A DNA stretch of 64,000 nt from Microbulbifer variabilis ATCC 700307 (GTDB taxonomy: Bacteria; Pseudomonadota; Gammaproteobacteria; Pseudomonadales; Cellvibrionaceae). A program made the translations under genes and the position numbers. Shown piece after piece: positions 1 through 9,373 of the stretch (position 1 is the first letter of the stretch; each line of letters starts with the position of its first letter). Location: contig NZ_AQYJ01000027.1 of NCBI RefSeq assembly GCF_000380565.1, positions 62,001-126,000 on the forward strand, read 5' to 3'. The notes below the pieces were generated by a model. That model ran no database searches. It was not told where the DNA came from and was given only the letters and a program-made list of their open reading frames with translations.

Positions 1-2175
1 ATACGAGGCCACCGTGGAAATTCCCATTTTCGATAGGATTTTCAGCAAACCCTTGATAATGCCATTGCGATAATTCTTCTGCGCTTCTGCGGCATCCAGC
101 AGCAATTCACCGGTATCGATCAGATGATTGATAATGCTGTAAGAGAAATAGGGGTGCACAGCTGTGGCGCCAACACCTACCAGACAAGCCAGCTGGTGTG
201 GATCTCTAGCACTGGCAGTGTCCACCACCACATTGGAATCACAACGTAGGCCCGCATGCACCAAATGGTGGTGTACTGCACCGGTGGCGAGCAACGCATC
301 AATAGGCAGCTGACCTTCGCGAATATCGCGGTCAGAGAGCACAACAATAACTGTACCGGCTCGGACAGAGGCCTCAACCCGTGCGCACAGTCTCTCAATT
401 GCAACCTTCAGGCCCAGCTCCGCCGGGTCGTAATTCAGGTCGAATATTTCCGCATCAAAGCCAGGGCGATCCAGGGATAGCAATGCGGTGTATTTCATGT
501 GGGACAGAACCGGGGAAGACAGTATCACCCGGTCTGCATGTGCTGGTGTCTCTTCAAATACAGATTTCTCACGCCCCAGGCAGGTCTCCAGGGACATCAC
601 CACAGTTTCGCGCAACGGATCTATCGGCGGATTTGTAACCTGGGCAAACTGCTGGCGAAAGTAATCGTAAAGGGAGCGGTTGTAGCGGGATAAAACCGCC
701 ATCGGCGTATCGTCCCCCATGGAACCAACCGCTTCCTGGCCGGCTTCCGCCATCGGGCGCACTACCTTATCGCGCTCCTCCAGAGAAGAGCTGAACAGTT
801 TTTGGTAAACCTTGAACTGCTGATGGGAGAAATTGTTATCTACAGGGGCGGTAACCAGTTTTGAGCGAATGCGTCGCGCCTTCTCTTTCAACCAGCGCTT
901 ATAGGGCTGGGCGCGCTTGAGCATATTGTCGATATCAGCAGTGTGGAACAGCTTGCCCTCCAGAGTATCCACAGAAAGCATCTGACCTGGCCCCAGGCGC
1001 CCCTTGGCCACCACATCTTCAGGCGCGTAATCGTAAACCCCAATCTCTGAGGCCACGGTAATAATATCGTCTTTGGTAATCACCCACCTGGATGGGCGCA
1101 GACCATTGCGGTCGAGTGTACATACGGCATAGCGGCCATCCGTCATTACCAGGCCGGCAGGTCCATCCCAGGGCTCCATATGCATGGAAATATATTCGTA
1201 GAAGGCGCGCAGATCTGCGTCCATGCCCTCAACATTTTGCCACGCAGGGGGTACCAGCATGCGCAGTGCACGGTGTAACTCCATCCCGCCAGCAAGCAGC
1301 ATTTCCAGCATGTTATCCAGACTGGAAGAGTCGGAGCCCTCACGGTTTACCAGAGGGGTCAGCTCATTCAGCTCCGGGATCAACTCAGTAACAAACTTGT
1401 TGGTACGCGCTACCGACCAGTTGCGGTTGCCGGTAATGGTATTGATCTCGCCATTGTGCGCCAACATCCTAAAAGGCTGCGCCAATGGCCAGCGCGGCAT
1501 GGTATTAGTAGAAAAGCGCTGGTGAAACACACAAATTGCAGTTTCCAGGCGCGGATCGGCTAACTCTGGAAAAAACTTTGGCAGGTCTGCCGGGATCATC
1601 AAGCCCTTGTAGGAGAGGACACTGGTTGAGAGGCTGGCAATATATACATCACTATTCAGCTGCTGCTCGGCCTTGCGCCGTGCAACATATAAACGCGCAT
1701 TGAAACGGGCCTCTCCCAGAGGCGCCTCGGCATCATTGATCAGCAGTTGCTCGAAGCGAGGCTGGCAGTCATGGGCAATAGGCCCTAGACACTCTGGATT
1801 GGTTGGCACGGTGCGCCAGCCGACGACTTGCAAGGTCTGGGCTTCCAGCTCTTTCTCTATTGTTCGGCGGGCGTTTTGGGCTTCGCCTTCATCGAGGGGC
1901 AACATTACCGAACCTACCGCATAGACGTCCGTCAGTTCAGCATTAAGTAGGTCGCGGGCTTCGCCGCGCAGAAATGCATCAGGCTTCTGTAACAGGAGGC
2001 CACAGCCATCGCCGGTTTTTCCATCGGCAGCGATACCACCGCGGTGGGTCATGCAGGTAAGGGACTCTATGGCTGTCTGCACTAATTTGTGGCTCGCCAC
2101 ACCATGCAAATGAGCGATCAGACCAAAACCACAGTTGTCTTTGAACTCATCCAACTGATACAGACTGCTACCCAT
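1..2175 (-). CDS. gltB: Glutamate synthase large subunit (GltB), 5'-terminal 725 codons
   Basis: Large subunit of NADPH-dependent glutamate synthase. It takes the amide nitrogen of glutamine and makes two glutamates from glutamine plus 2-oxoglutarate, together with GltD, which would lie beyond the left edge. The frame stays open from the ATG at 2175 to base 1, so the gene is cut by the window. The start has a good ribosome site (GAGGAATTC). The product opens [11 protein letters not shown], then CGFGL: Cys15 is the expected nucleophile of the class II glutamine amidotransferase domain, exposed after removal of a short propeptide. Further typical stretches are [15 protein letters not shown] and [20 protein letters not shown], and the sequence enters the central domain near the edge ([12 protein letters not shown]). 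It lies downstream of aroKB, as in Pseudomonas, but behind a terminator and without the usual damX-like gene between. Confidence 0.97.
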   Translation of the reverse strand, partial: MGSSLYQLDEFKDNCGFGLIAHLHGVASHKLVQTAIESLTCMTHRGGIAADGKTGDGCGLLLQKPDAFLRGEARDLLNAELTDVYAVGSVMLPLDEGEAQNARRTIEKELEAQTLQVVGWRTVPTNPECLGPIAHDCQPRFEQLLINDAEAPLGEARFNARLYVARRKAEQQLNSDVYIASLSTSVLSYKGLMIPADLPKFFPELADPRLETAICVFHQRFSTNTMPRWPLAQPFRMLAHNGEINTITGNRNWSVARTNKFVTELIPELNELTPLVNREGSDSSSLDNMLEMLLAGGMELHRALRMLVPPAWQNVEGMDADLRAFYEYISMHMEPWDGPAGLVMTDGRYAVCTLDRNGLRPSRWVITKDDIITVASEIGVYDYAPEDVVAKGRLGPGQMLSVDTLEGKLFHTADIDNMLKRAQPYKRWLKEKARRIRSKLVTAPVDNNFSHQQFKVYQKLFSSSLEERDKVVRPMAEAGQEAVGSMGDDTPMAVLSRYNRSLYDYFRQQFAQVTNPPIDPLRETVVMSLETCLGREKSVFEETPAHADRVILSSPVLSHMKYTALLSLDRPGFDAEIFDLNYDPAELGLKVAIERLCARVEASVRAGTVIVVLSDRDIREGQLPIDALLATGAVHHHLVHAGLRCDSNVVVDTASARDPHQLACLVGVGATAVHPYFSYSIINHLIDTGELLLDAAEAQKNYRNGIIKGLLKILSKMGISTVASY

Positions 2176-2520
2176 AGAATTCCTCGTCACTATCGATTGG
2201 GGGACCACAGGTAGTTCCAAAGCTCTACCTGTTATGGGCAAAAAATGCTCAAAGCTTTGCGCTACGCTCTCCTGCGGTCCCTGGCTAAAAGATCCCGAGA
2301 TAAAAAAAGCCCTCTGGTGGGGCTTTCTTTATTGTTCTTGTTGGCGGTCGTCACGCCCCGCCATTATTTTCGGGGGCGCGCAATATTACTTGCCCAACAC
2401 TAGCTTTTCAATATTTTGTAGTTTTTTTATCTGCCAAACACCAATTAAGCAGATATATTTCCTGTATTGGCGAATTCTAGTTATCCAGTACTCCGATTTT
2501 AGGATCTTTCGAGGCGGTCA
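2176..2520. other. gltB-aroB intergenic region
   Basis: This stretch of about 345 bases has no credible gene. It holds the gltB ribosome site at its left end, a terminator hairpin at 2302-2326, and an AT-rich stretch at 2390-2510 that could carry the gltB promoter, although I cannot point to a clear -35/-10 pair. In Pseudomonas a damX-like SPOR-domain gene sits here. No trace of it is visible. Confidence 0.6.
2302..2326 (-). terminator. Intrinsic terminator after aroB
   Basis: Read on the minus strand, AAAGCCC and GGGCTTT form a 7-bp stem around a 7-base loop, and the 3' arm runs into seven T's. It lies about 195 bases beyond the aroB stop and before gltB, so it should separate the aroKB transcript from gltB. 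The plus-strand reading has a weaker T-rich tail. Confidence 0.75.
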
Positions 2521-3606
2521 TCACTTAGCACCACAGTTCTTTAGCGCTTCTATAACCTTTTCCCTCGGTGTGTCATCGACGACTTTTGCATTGCCCAACG
2601 CCCTTAAGAGCACCAATCGCAGTTTTCCATCCACCACCTTTTTGTCCACCTGCATAGCTTGCAGGAAATGATCAACGGTCATATCCGCAGGGGATTGCTG
2701 CGGTAGTTGGGCTTTAGCTAGTAGGCTTCGAACCCGCTTTAATAAATCATCATCTACATCGCCTTGCAATCGTGATAACTCCAGTGCCATCACCATCCCT
2801 GCGGCAACCGCCTCTCCGTGTAACCAACGTCCATAGCCTTGGACGGCTTCAATGGCATGACCAAATGTGTGGCCAAAATTCAATATGGCACGACGTCCAG
2901 CCTCACGCTCGTCACTGGCCACAACTTCAGCCTTATCCCGGCAACAGCGGTCAACGGCGTAAGCCAGCGCCTGCGGATCACGGCTCAACAGGGCGTCAAT
3001 ATTTTGCTCGATCCAAGAGAAAAATGGTTCATCACAAATCAGGCCATACTTAATGACCTCGGCTATGCCAGCAGAGAACTCCCGATCAGGTAAGGTCACT
3101 AAAGTATCCATATCCGCCAAGACCAGGCGCGGCTGGTAAAAAGCCCCAATCATATTTTTACCAAGTGGGTGATTTACACCTGTTTTACCGCCGACAGAAG
3201 AGTCGACCTGTGCGAGGAGTGTCGTAGGCACTTGAATGAAATCAACGCCGCGCTGGTAGCAAGCTGCAGCAAAACCACACATATCTCCAACAACACCACC
3301 ACCCAATGCAATCAGGGTTGTTGTGCGGTTATGGCGCTGCTCCAGTAAAGTATCGAAAATGCGATTTAGTGTATCGAGGGTCTTAAAGGACTCGCCATCA
3401 GGTAACTCGACAACATCGACCTTGTCGAAGCTGGACAAGCCCTTGAGTAATTGCTCTAGATATAAGGGGGCAACAGTTTCATTGGTAACAATACAAATCT
3501 GCTGTCCACGTATATAGGGCAGCAGATACTGTGAATCACCCAGGAGTTGTGAACCAATAATAATTGGGTAGCTACGCTCCCCCAACTCTACATTCAGGCA
3601 ATGCAT
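2521..3606 (-). CDS. aroB: 3-dehydroquinate synthase (AroB)
   Basis: Second step of the shikimate pathway: converts DAHP to 3-dehydroquinate in an NAD+- and divalent-metal-dependent reaction in the cytoplasm. The 361-residue length is normal. Family signatures are visible: the NAD-binding GGGVVGD loop (about residues 102-108), [19 protein letters not shown] (about 127-145), and the metal-ligand region NFGHTFGHA (about 244-252) with a further His in LHGEAVA. The ATG at 3606 follows a strong ribosome site (AAGGAGAG). It lies 78 bases after aroK in the same direction. Together they form the aroKB end of the pilMNOPQ operon, ending at the terminator near 2.3 kb. Confidence 0.98.
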   Translation of the reverse strand: MHCLNVELGERSYPIIIGSQLLGDSQYLLPYIRGQQICIVTNETVAPLYLEQLLKGLSSFDKVDVVELPDGESFKTLDTLNRIFDTLLEQRHNRTTTLIALGGGVVGDMCGFAAACYQRGVDFIQVPTTLLAQVDSSVGGKTGVNHPLGKNMIGAFYQPRLVLADMDTLVTLPDREFSAGIAEVIKYGLICDEPFFSWIEQNIDALLSRDPQALAYAVDRCCRDKAEVVASDEREAGRRAILNFGHTFGHAIEAVQGYGRWLHGEAVAAGMVMALELSRLQGDVDDDLLKRVRSLLAKAQLPQQSPADMTVDHFLQAMQVDKKVVDGKLRLVLLRALGNAKVVDDTPREKVIEALKNCGAK

Positions 3607-3684
3607 TGTGCTCTCCTTCCCGCCACCGCTGAGATTCAGCGAACTGAGTAAATGAGAGGCACTTTAGCACAGAGTCCAGGGAGG

Positions 3685-4209
3685 TTATTGGGAGAGGGTG
3701 TTCTGCAATCGTTCAACCACCAGCGCTACAGCCTGCTTGGGTGTCAGGTTATCAGTATCGCAAATAACATCTGCCACTTCACGATAGAGAGGTTCGCGCT
3801 CGTGCAATATTTCCTCAATACGCGCACGTGGGTCCGGAACCCGTAGAAGCGGTCGGTTGCTGTTTTTTGAGGTACGTTCGAATAACTGATCCACACTGGC
3901 CTGCAGATAGACAACAAGGCCGTACTTTTGCAACTGCCGGCGGTTCTCTTCCAACAGCACTATTCCGCCACCAGTACCGATAATCTGACACTCTCCATGG
4001 CATAGTTCTTCGAGTACTTCACTTTCACGGCGTCGAAAACCCGCCTCCCCTTCTACATCAAAAATCCAGGGAATGTCGGCACCGGTACGCTCTTCCAGCA
4101 CCTTATCGGTATCGGCAAACGGCAGCTGTAATTGTGCAGCAAGCAATTTGCCGATGGTAGATTTGCCGGCCCCCATGGGGCCGACCAAAAATATGGAACG
4201 GTTAATCAC
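3685..4209 (-). CDS. aroK: Shikimate kinase (AroK)
   Basis: Phosphorylates shikimate to shikimate 3-phosphate using ATP. The 174-residue protein is a P-loop kinase of normal length. It has the Walker A motif GPMGAGKST at residues 10-18, the shikimate-binding region with FRRRESEVLEEL, the GTGGGIV glycine-rich substrate loop, and a lid region with RPLLRVPD. The start is GTG at 4209 and overlaps the pilQ stop by four bases (GTGA), so aroK is translationally coupled to pilQ. That overlap decides the start; no other start in frame gives a complete P loop with this spacing. The coupling of aroK to the pilus operon is conserved in many gammaproteobacteria. Confidence 0.97.
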   Translation of the reverse strand: MINRSIFLVGPMGAGKSTIGKLLAAQLQLPFADTDKVLEERTGADIPWIFDVEGEAGFRRRESEVLEELCHGECQIIGTGGGIVLLEENRRQLQKYGLVVYLQASVDQLFERTSKNSNRPLLRVPDPRARIEEILHEREPLYREVADVICDTDNLTPKQAVALVVERLQNTLSQ

Positions 4210-6413
4210 TTAGAGTAAAAATTCTCATCTTCCATAATTCGAGGAGTGATAAACATGAGAAGCTCTCTCTTATCATCAGTTCGAACGCTTCTCTTGAATA
4301 GGTTACCTAAATAAGGAATATCCCCCAATAAAGGCACTTTAGTTTCACTTTCAAGGATATTACTTTCGAATATCCCACCTAAGACAATAGTCTCACCATT
4401 TCGCACTAATACTTTAGTTGACAGGTTATTAACATTAATTGAGGGTATTGATGCAAAATCAGTTACTTCAATCAATTCACCAACACTATTCTGTTTGATA
4501 TTTAGTGCCATAATAATATTGTTATCTGGGGTAATTTGCGGAAGTACCGTAAGTTCCAATACGGCTTCTCTAAAAGTTATAGATGCGGCACCTGAAGAGG
4601 TTCTTTCCTGGTAAGGGATTTCCACACCAGATTGAATCGTTGCTTCCTGCTTATCCCCTGTAACAACTTTAGGCTGGGAAACTATTTCAGCCTTACCCAC
4701 ATCTTCCATAGCTGACAGCTCGAGCCCCAGGTAAAAATTGTCCTTCAAGATAGCATAGGCCAAACTTCCCACCGCATTTGGCGCACCAAGGTCCACCATT
4801 AAGGGGTCCAATACATTTGGTGAGCCAGTCAAAACTCCATTGACAATTCCTACATCATCATCCTCATCAAGAGGCAAGTGCCCCCCAGCGCCAATTCCCG
4901 AAGTACTATCATTAATTTCATCAGCGCCAACATAATTCCATTGAACGCCCAATTCACTGGCAAAGTCACTATTAGCTGTAACAAGGCGCGCTTCAATCAT
5001 CACCTGGCGGATTGGGATATCAATAACCTCTATCAACTCCCGAAACTGTGCAATTTTATCTTCCGTATCCGTCAGAATAATTGTGTTTGTTCTCTCGTCT
5101 ACAATTGCGCTACCGCGAGGTGACAAAATACTCGCTTTATTGACATCCCGGCTATTTCCACCAGCAAATCCACCTTGTCCGGAGCTATCGCTATCTTTCC
5201 CTGAAAATAAAGTGAATATTTCTCCAGCATCAGCATAGCGGACACGGATATATTCAGTTAATAATGGAGCCAGTTCTTGAAGCTGTTTGCGGGTTTCAAG
5301 CTCTTGGCGCTCCCGCTCAGCAATCTCAGCGGCAGGCGCAACCATGATCACGCTGCCCTCCTGACGCTTATCCAGACCTTTTGCTTTCAAAATCAAAGCC
5401 AATGCTTGATCCCAAGGTACTCCATCAAGTCGCAGGGTAATTCTTCCCTCAACTGTATCGCTTGCTACAAGATTCAGTCCCGTGAAATCGGCAATTATCT
5501 GAAGGACAGATCGCACTTCAATATCCTGGAAGTTCAGCGATAACTTTTTACCACTAAACTGAAACTCTTTTTCCTTCTCCTTTATCTCCTCAGCGGTGAG
5601 AGGCTTAACACTGAGCACATATTCCGTATCTGCCTGGTAGGCGAGATAATCATAATCAACGTCGGTAGGGTCAACAGCTATAACTGTATTTTGTCCATCG
5701 TAGTCAACAACGATTGAATTTACCACTGTAGCAAAATCAGTGACGTCAAGGCGTTGACGCAATGACTCAGGTAATTTCGCCCCCAGAAAAGTTAGATAAA
5801 TCTTTCCTTTGGTACGCTCTACATCAATATTTACTGCTGGGTCAGAAAGGCTGACTATTACTTTGCCCTCCCCTTCTTCTCCGCGGCGAAAATCAACATT
5901 GTTAATCGCAATAGAGCCTGAAGTGCGAAACTGCTTTTCACCTCCAATACTAAGGCCGCTATCATGAGTCATTGTGTCAGAGGGAGCGACTACCGTTGCC
6001 TGCTCAACCGAACCGGCACCAATCTCCAAGACTAGCTGATTACCTTTAACCTCACTGGTATAAGCCGGAAGCTGGTCCAGGTTAACTATCAAGCGGGTTC
6101 GATCTTCACTCGAGACAATTACTGCGCTTCGAGCCCCGCCTATTCCGAGAGAATACTTCTTTTGTGGCAGAGAACTCTCTACACCAGCAAGATCCATCAC
6201 AATTCGTGCTGGCTGCTCAATCGTATATCCAGTTGGCTCAGGGGGTACATCGGTAAACGTTAAACGTAATTGCACCCTGCTACCAGGCAGCTCAGAAAAC
6301 TGGATATCATTAAGCTGATTTATTTGAGCCTGTAAAGCAGCTGGAAGTACCGATAAAGCGAGCAATAATAGTTGAAACGGAGCTAAAAACTTGGCAAGTT
6401 GCTTTTTAATCAT
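4206..6413 (-). CDS. pilQ: Type IV pilus secretin PilQ
   Basis: Outer-membrane secretin through which the type IV pilus fibre passes; forms a large ring that docks on PilP. The 735-residue precursor has a signal peptide (about 1-29, ending AALQA), two AMIN peptidoglycan-binding modules (about 35-130 and 165-270), an STN/secretin N0 domain (about 290-350, with LNFQDIEVRSVLQIIADF), an N1 domain (about 385-470, with a Gly/Ser-rich insert near 408-425), and the secretin barrel domain. Near the C-terminus is the secretin signature VPLLGDIPYLGNLFK. The start overlaps the pilP stop by one base (TAATG), and the stop overlaps aroK. The coding sequence looks more AT-rich than the chp genes downstream. 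Confidence 0.98.
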   Translation of the reverse strand: MIKKQLAKFLAPFQLLLLALSVLPAALQAQINQLNDIQFSELPGSRVQLRLTFTDVPPEPTGYTIEQPARIVMDLAGVESSLPQKKYSLGIGGARSAVIVSSEDRTRLIVNLDQLPAYTSEVKGNQLVLEIGAGSVEQATVVAPSDTMTHDSGLSIGGEKQFRTSGSIAINNVDFRRGEEGEGKVIVSLSDPAVNIDVERTKGKIYLTFLGAKLPESLRQRLDVTDFATVVNSIVVDYDGQNTVIAVDPTDVDYDYLAYQADTEYVLSVKPLTAEEIKEKEKEFQFSGKKLSLNFQDIEVRSVLQIIADFTGLNLVASDTVEGRITLRLDGVPWDQALALILKAKGLDKRQEGSVIMVAPAAEIAERERQELETRKQLQELAPLLTEYIRVRYADAGEIFTLFSGKDSDSSGQGGFAGGNSRDVNKASILSPRGSAIVDERTNTIILTDTEDKIAQFRELIEVIDIPIRQVMIEARLVTANSDFASELGVQWNYVGADEINDSTSGIGAGGHLPLDEDDDVGIVNGVLTGSPNVLDPLMVDLGAPNAVGSLAYAILKDNFYLGLELSAMEDVGKAEIVSQPKVVTGDKQEATIQSGVEIPYQERTSSGAASITFREAVLELTVLPQITPDNNIIMALNIKQNSVGELIEVTDFASIPSINVNNLSTKVLVRNGETIVLGGIFESNILESETKVPLLGDIPYLGNLFKRSVRTDDKRELLMFITPRIMEDENFYSK

Positions 6414-6943
6414 TATCCGTTGTCCTTTTCTTCCAACGTCAGTGCCCGCGGCCTCTCAATCCAGCCACCAGTGCCATCAGGTACAATTTCCAATACATCG
6501 AGCTGATCGGCATTAGCATTGACCACTCGGCCGTGATTTTTCCCAAGATAATTTCCTATCGTCACTCGATGAATACCTCCGGCACCATCATCTATCAGCC
6601 CCCATAGTTGGCCATCCCGTGACAAAGTACCCACCATAGAAAGAGCGTCAAAGTTGAAACCTTCAAGCAACTCGCGACGACGGCTCATATCGGGGGCAAT
6701 ATCCAGTTTTCGTCCCACTAAGCGTTGCTCTGACTCCAATATGGGCCTTGTAAACGGGCTTCTCAGTGCCGCAGCGCTGTATACATATGGGCTGTAAGGA
6801 GTAAACGTCGGAATTGGCTCTATCTGCCCCTGGGGTCTTCTTTCAACCTCAGCCATTCTTTCTGTTAAATCTGAATGGTCTGCATTCAAACTACAGCCTG
6901 ACACTGTAACGAACGCGATAACAAGGATGGAAAGTCTTATCAT
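6413..6943 (-). CDS. pilP: Type IV pilus inner-membrane lipoprotein PilP
   Basis: Lipoprotein of the pilus alignment complex that links the inner-membrane PilN-PilO dimer to the N0 domain of PilQ. The 176-residue precursor has a short hydrophobic signal ending in the lipobox VSGC, with the acylated Cys at residue 17. A flexible linker and a compact C-terminal beta domain follow (about 70-170), with WGLIDDGAGGIHRV and the G-Y-L-G-K-N-H-G stretch typical of PilP HR domains. Start overlaps the pilO stop by four bases, which fixes it. Flanked by pilO and pilQ as in all known pilMNOPQ operons. Confidence 0.96.
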   Translation of the reverse strand: MIRLSILVIAFVTVSGCSLNADHSDLTERMAEVERRPQGQIEPIPTFTPYSPYVYSAAALRSPFTRPILESEQRLVGRKLDIAPDMSRRRELLEGFNFDALSMVGTLSRDGQLWGLIDDGAGGIHRVTIGNYLGKNHGRVVNANADQLDVLEIVPDGTGGWIERPRALTLEEKDNG

Positions 6944-7560
6944 TCCTCATCCCCTTGGTCTTTATAACGATATGTTTTGGCATTAATCACCATATTGAGC
7001 AAACCACCACTGTCACGGCTCGCTGAAATATTAAAGTCATGTAGAGTCACGATTCGCGGCATGCCCGCAATACCACTAATAAAAGAGCCAAATTCATGAT
7101 AGCCACCATGAACCTGGATTCTAATTGGCAGCTCCACATAAAATTCGCCTACCAATTCGTCTTGCAGAGCAACTTTTTCAATAGTTAAACCACTGCCACG
7201 ACCATACTCATCTATATCCTCTAACAGACCTGGGACCTCAGTATCTTTCGGTAGCTGCTTAAGAAGAGCACCGAAAGTCTCCTCCATTTCTACCAGCTGT
7301 TCCCTATAAGCATCCAAGTTCGCAGCTTCAAATTGTTTCTTTTCAAACTGAGTAAAAAGGTCCTGCTCTTTTTTAGCGGCAATATCCAGCCTGCTATATA
7401 AATCACCAACCCAAAAATAATAACCGAGACCAATTATAATTGCCGTAATGATCACTAGTAGAGCAACACGCCCAGGTAAGGGCCAAACTCCAACACGGCT
7501 AAAATCAATATCATTGATATCCAGATTTTCAAGCTGTTTTAACGTATCCCCCAATGCCAT
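6940..7560 (-). CDS. pilO: Type IV pilus alignment protein PilO
   Basis: Bitopic inner-membrane protein that pairs with PilN and binds PilP and the pilin-assembly platform. The 206-residue protein has a cytoplasmic N-terminus (about 1-27), one transmembrane segment (about 30-50, VALLVIITAIIIGLGYYF), a coiled-coil stretch (about 55-105, rich in Lys/Glu and ending in the LLKQLPKDTEVP turn) and a periplasmic ferredoxin-like core (about 110-200). LPKDTEVPGLLEDI is a strong PilO family signature. It starts 12 bases after pilN and overlaps pilP at its end. Confidence 0.96.
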   Translation of the reverse strand: MALGDTLKQLENLDINDIDFSRVGVWPLPGRVALLVIITAIIIGLGYYFWVGDLYSRLDIAAKKEQDLFTQFEKKQFEAANLDAYREQLVEMEETFGALLKQLPKDTEVPGLLEDIDEYGRGSGLTIEKVALQDELVGEFYVELPIRIQVHGGYHEFGSFISGIAGMPRIVTLHDFNISASRDSGGLLNMVINAKTYRYKDQGDEE

Positions 7561-7572
7561 GATCAGGATCCT

Positions 7573-8148
7573 TTAATTTGCTTCATCGACGTGTTCATTC
7601 TCTTTTTTTCGTCCACTGAGATTTACCGCCAATTGAAAAGCGCTGGCTTGCTCGCCAAAAGCTGGGCTCGCAGTGACGCCAGTAAGATTTGGGGAGTCAT
7701 ACCAATCAGACTGATCCAGGTTTCGCATAAAAGAAGAAACCCGGTTATTGGATTCAGCGATTCCAGATATTTCCAGGCTATTTCCCTTCCGCTGGAGAGA
7801 ATTTAACCAGAGCCCCTCTGGGGTCGCTTGGACCAATTCATCAAAATAGCGCACAGCTAGAGGTCTATTCCCCTGCAGTTCCTGGATCACCCGCATGCGA
7901 TCAATGAGCTCCTGGCGCCGTTTCTTCAAATCTTTAATTTCACGCACCTGTTTATTTAGCGCACTGATTTTCTCCTGAAGAAGCTGGTTACGCGCATTTT
8001 GGTTTGAAACTTGTTCGTCCACAGTCTCTATCCATGCAAACACTAATAGCGCTGCAGCAATTACCACTAGCAAAGCTACTTGTTGAAAGTCCTTTTGCTT
8101 CTTAGCTCGATACTCCTGGCGCCAGGGTAGCAGGTTTATTTTGGCCAT
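7573..8148 (-). CDS. pilN: Type IV pilus assembly protein PilN
   Basis: Inner-membrane partner of PilO. Its cytoplasmic N-terminal tail binds PilM. The 191-residue sequence begins with the diagnostic INLLPWR motif at residues 4-10, which fits the groove of PilM. It continues with one transmembrane segment (about 25-43), a coiled coil (about 45-95) and a periplasmic ferredoxin-like domain. The stop lies 12 bases before the PilO start, and one base separates it from pilM, so the five pil genes read as one transcript. Confidence 0.96.
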   Translation of the reverse strand: MAKINLLPWRQEYRAKKQKDFQQVALLVVIAAALLVFAWIETVDEQVSNQNARNQLLQEKISALNKQVREIKDLKKRRQELIDRMRVIQELQGNRPLAVRYFDELVQATPEGLWLNSLQRKGNSLEISGIAESNNRVSSFMRNLDQSDWYDSPNLTGVTASPAFGEQASAFQLAVNLSGRKKENEHVDEAN

Positions 8149-8149
8149 A

Positions 8150-9247
<1,098 letters not shown>

Positions 9248-9373
9248 TTATGAAAGTTTGATGTTATAGCACTTTAAATTACCGCTTCAACCAGCATTTG
9301 CATAGGTAATAGCGCACAATATTCGTATAATTATTCACCGAATCTTACAAATGAAGTACACAGAAGCAGTTTC

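Noticed and set aside
2234..2671. 145-codon rightward frame covering the gltB-aroB gap
   Set aside because: It runs into the end of aroB on the opposite strand, passes through the terminator hairpin, and its Cys/Trp-rich product has no family character.
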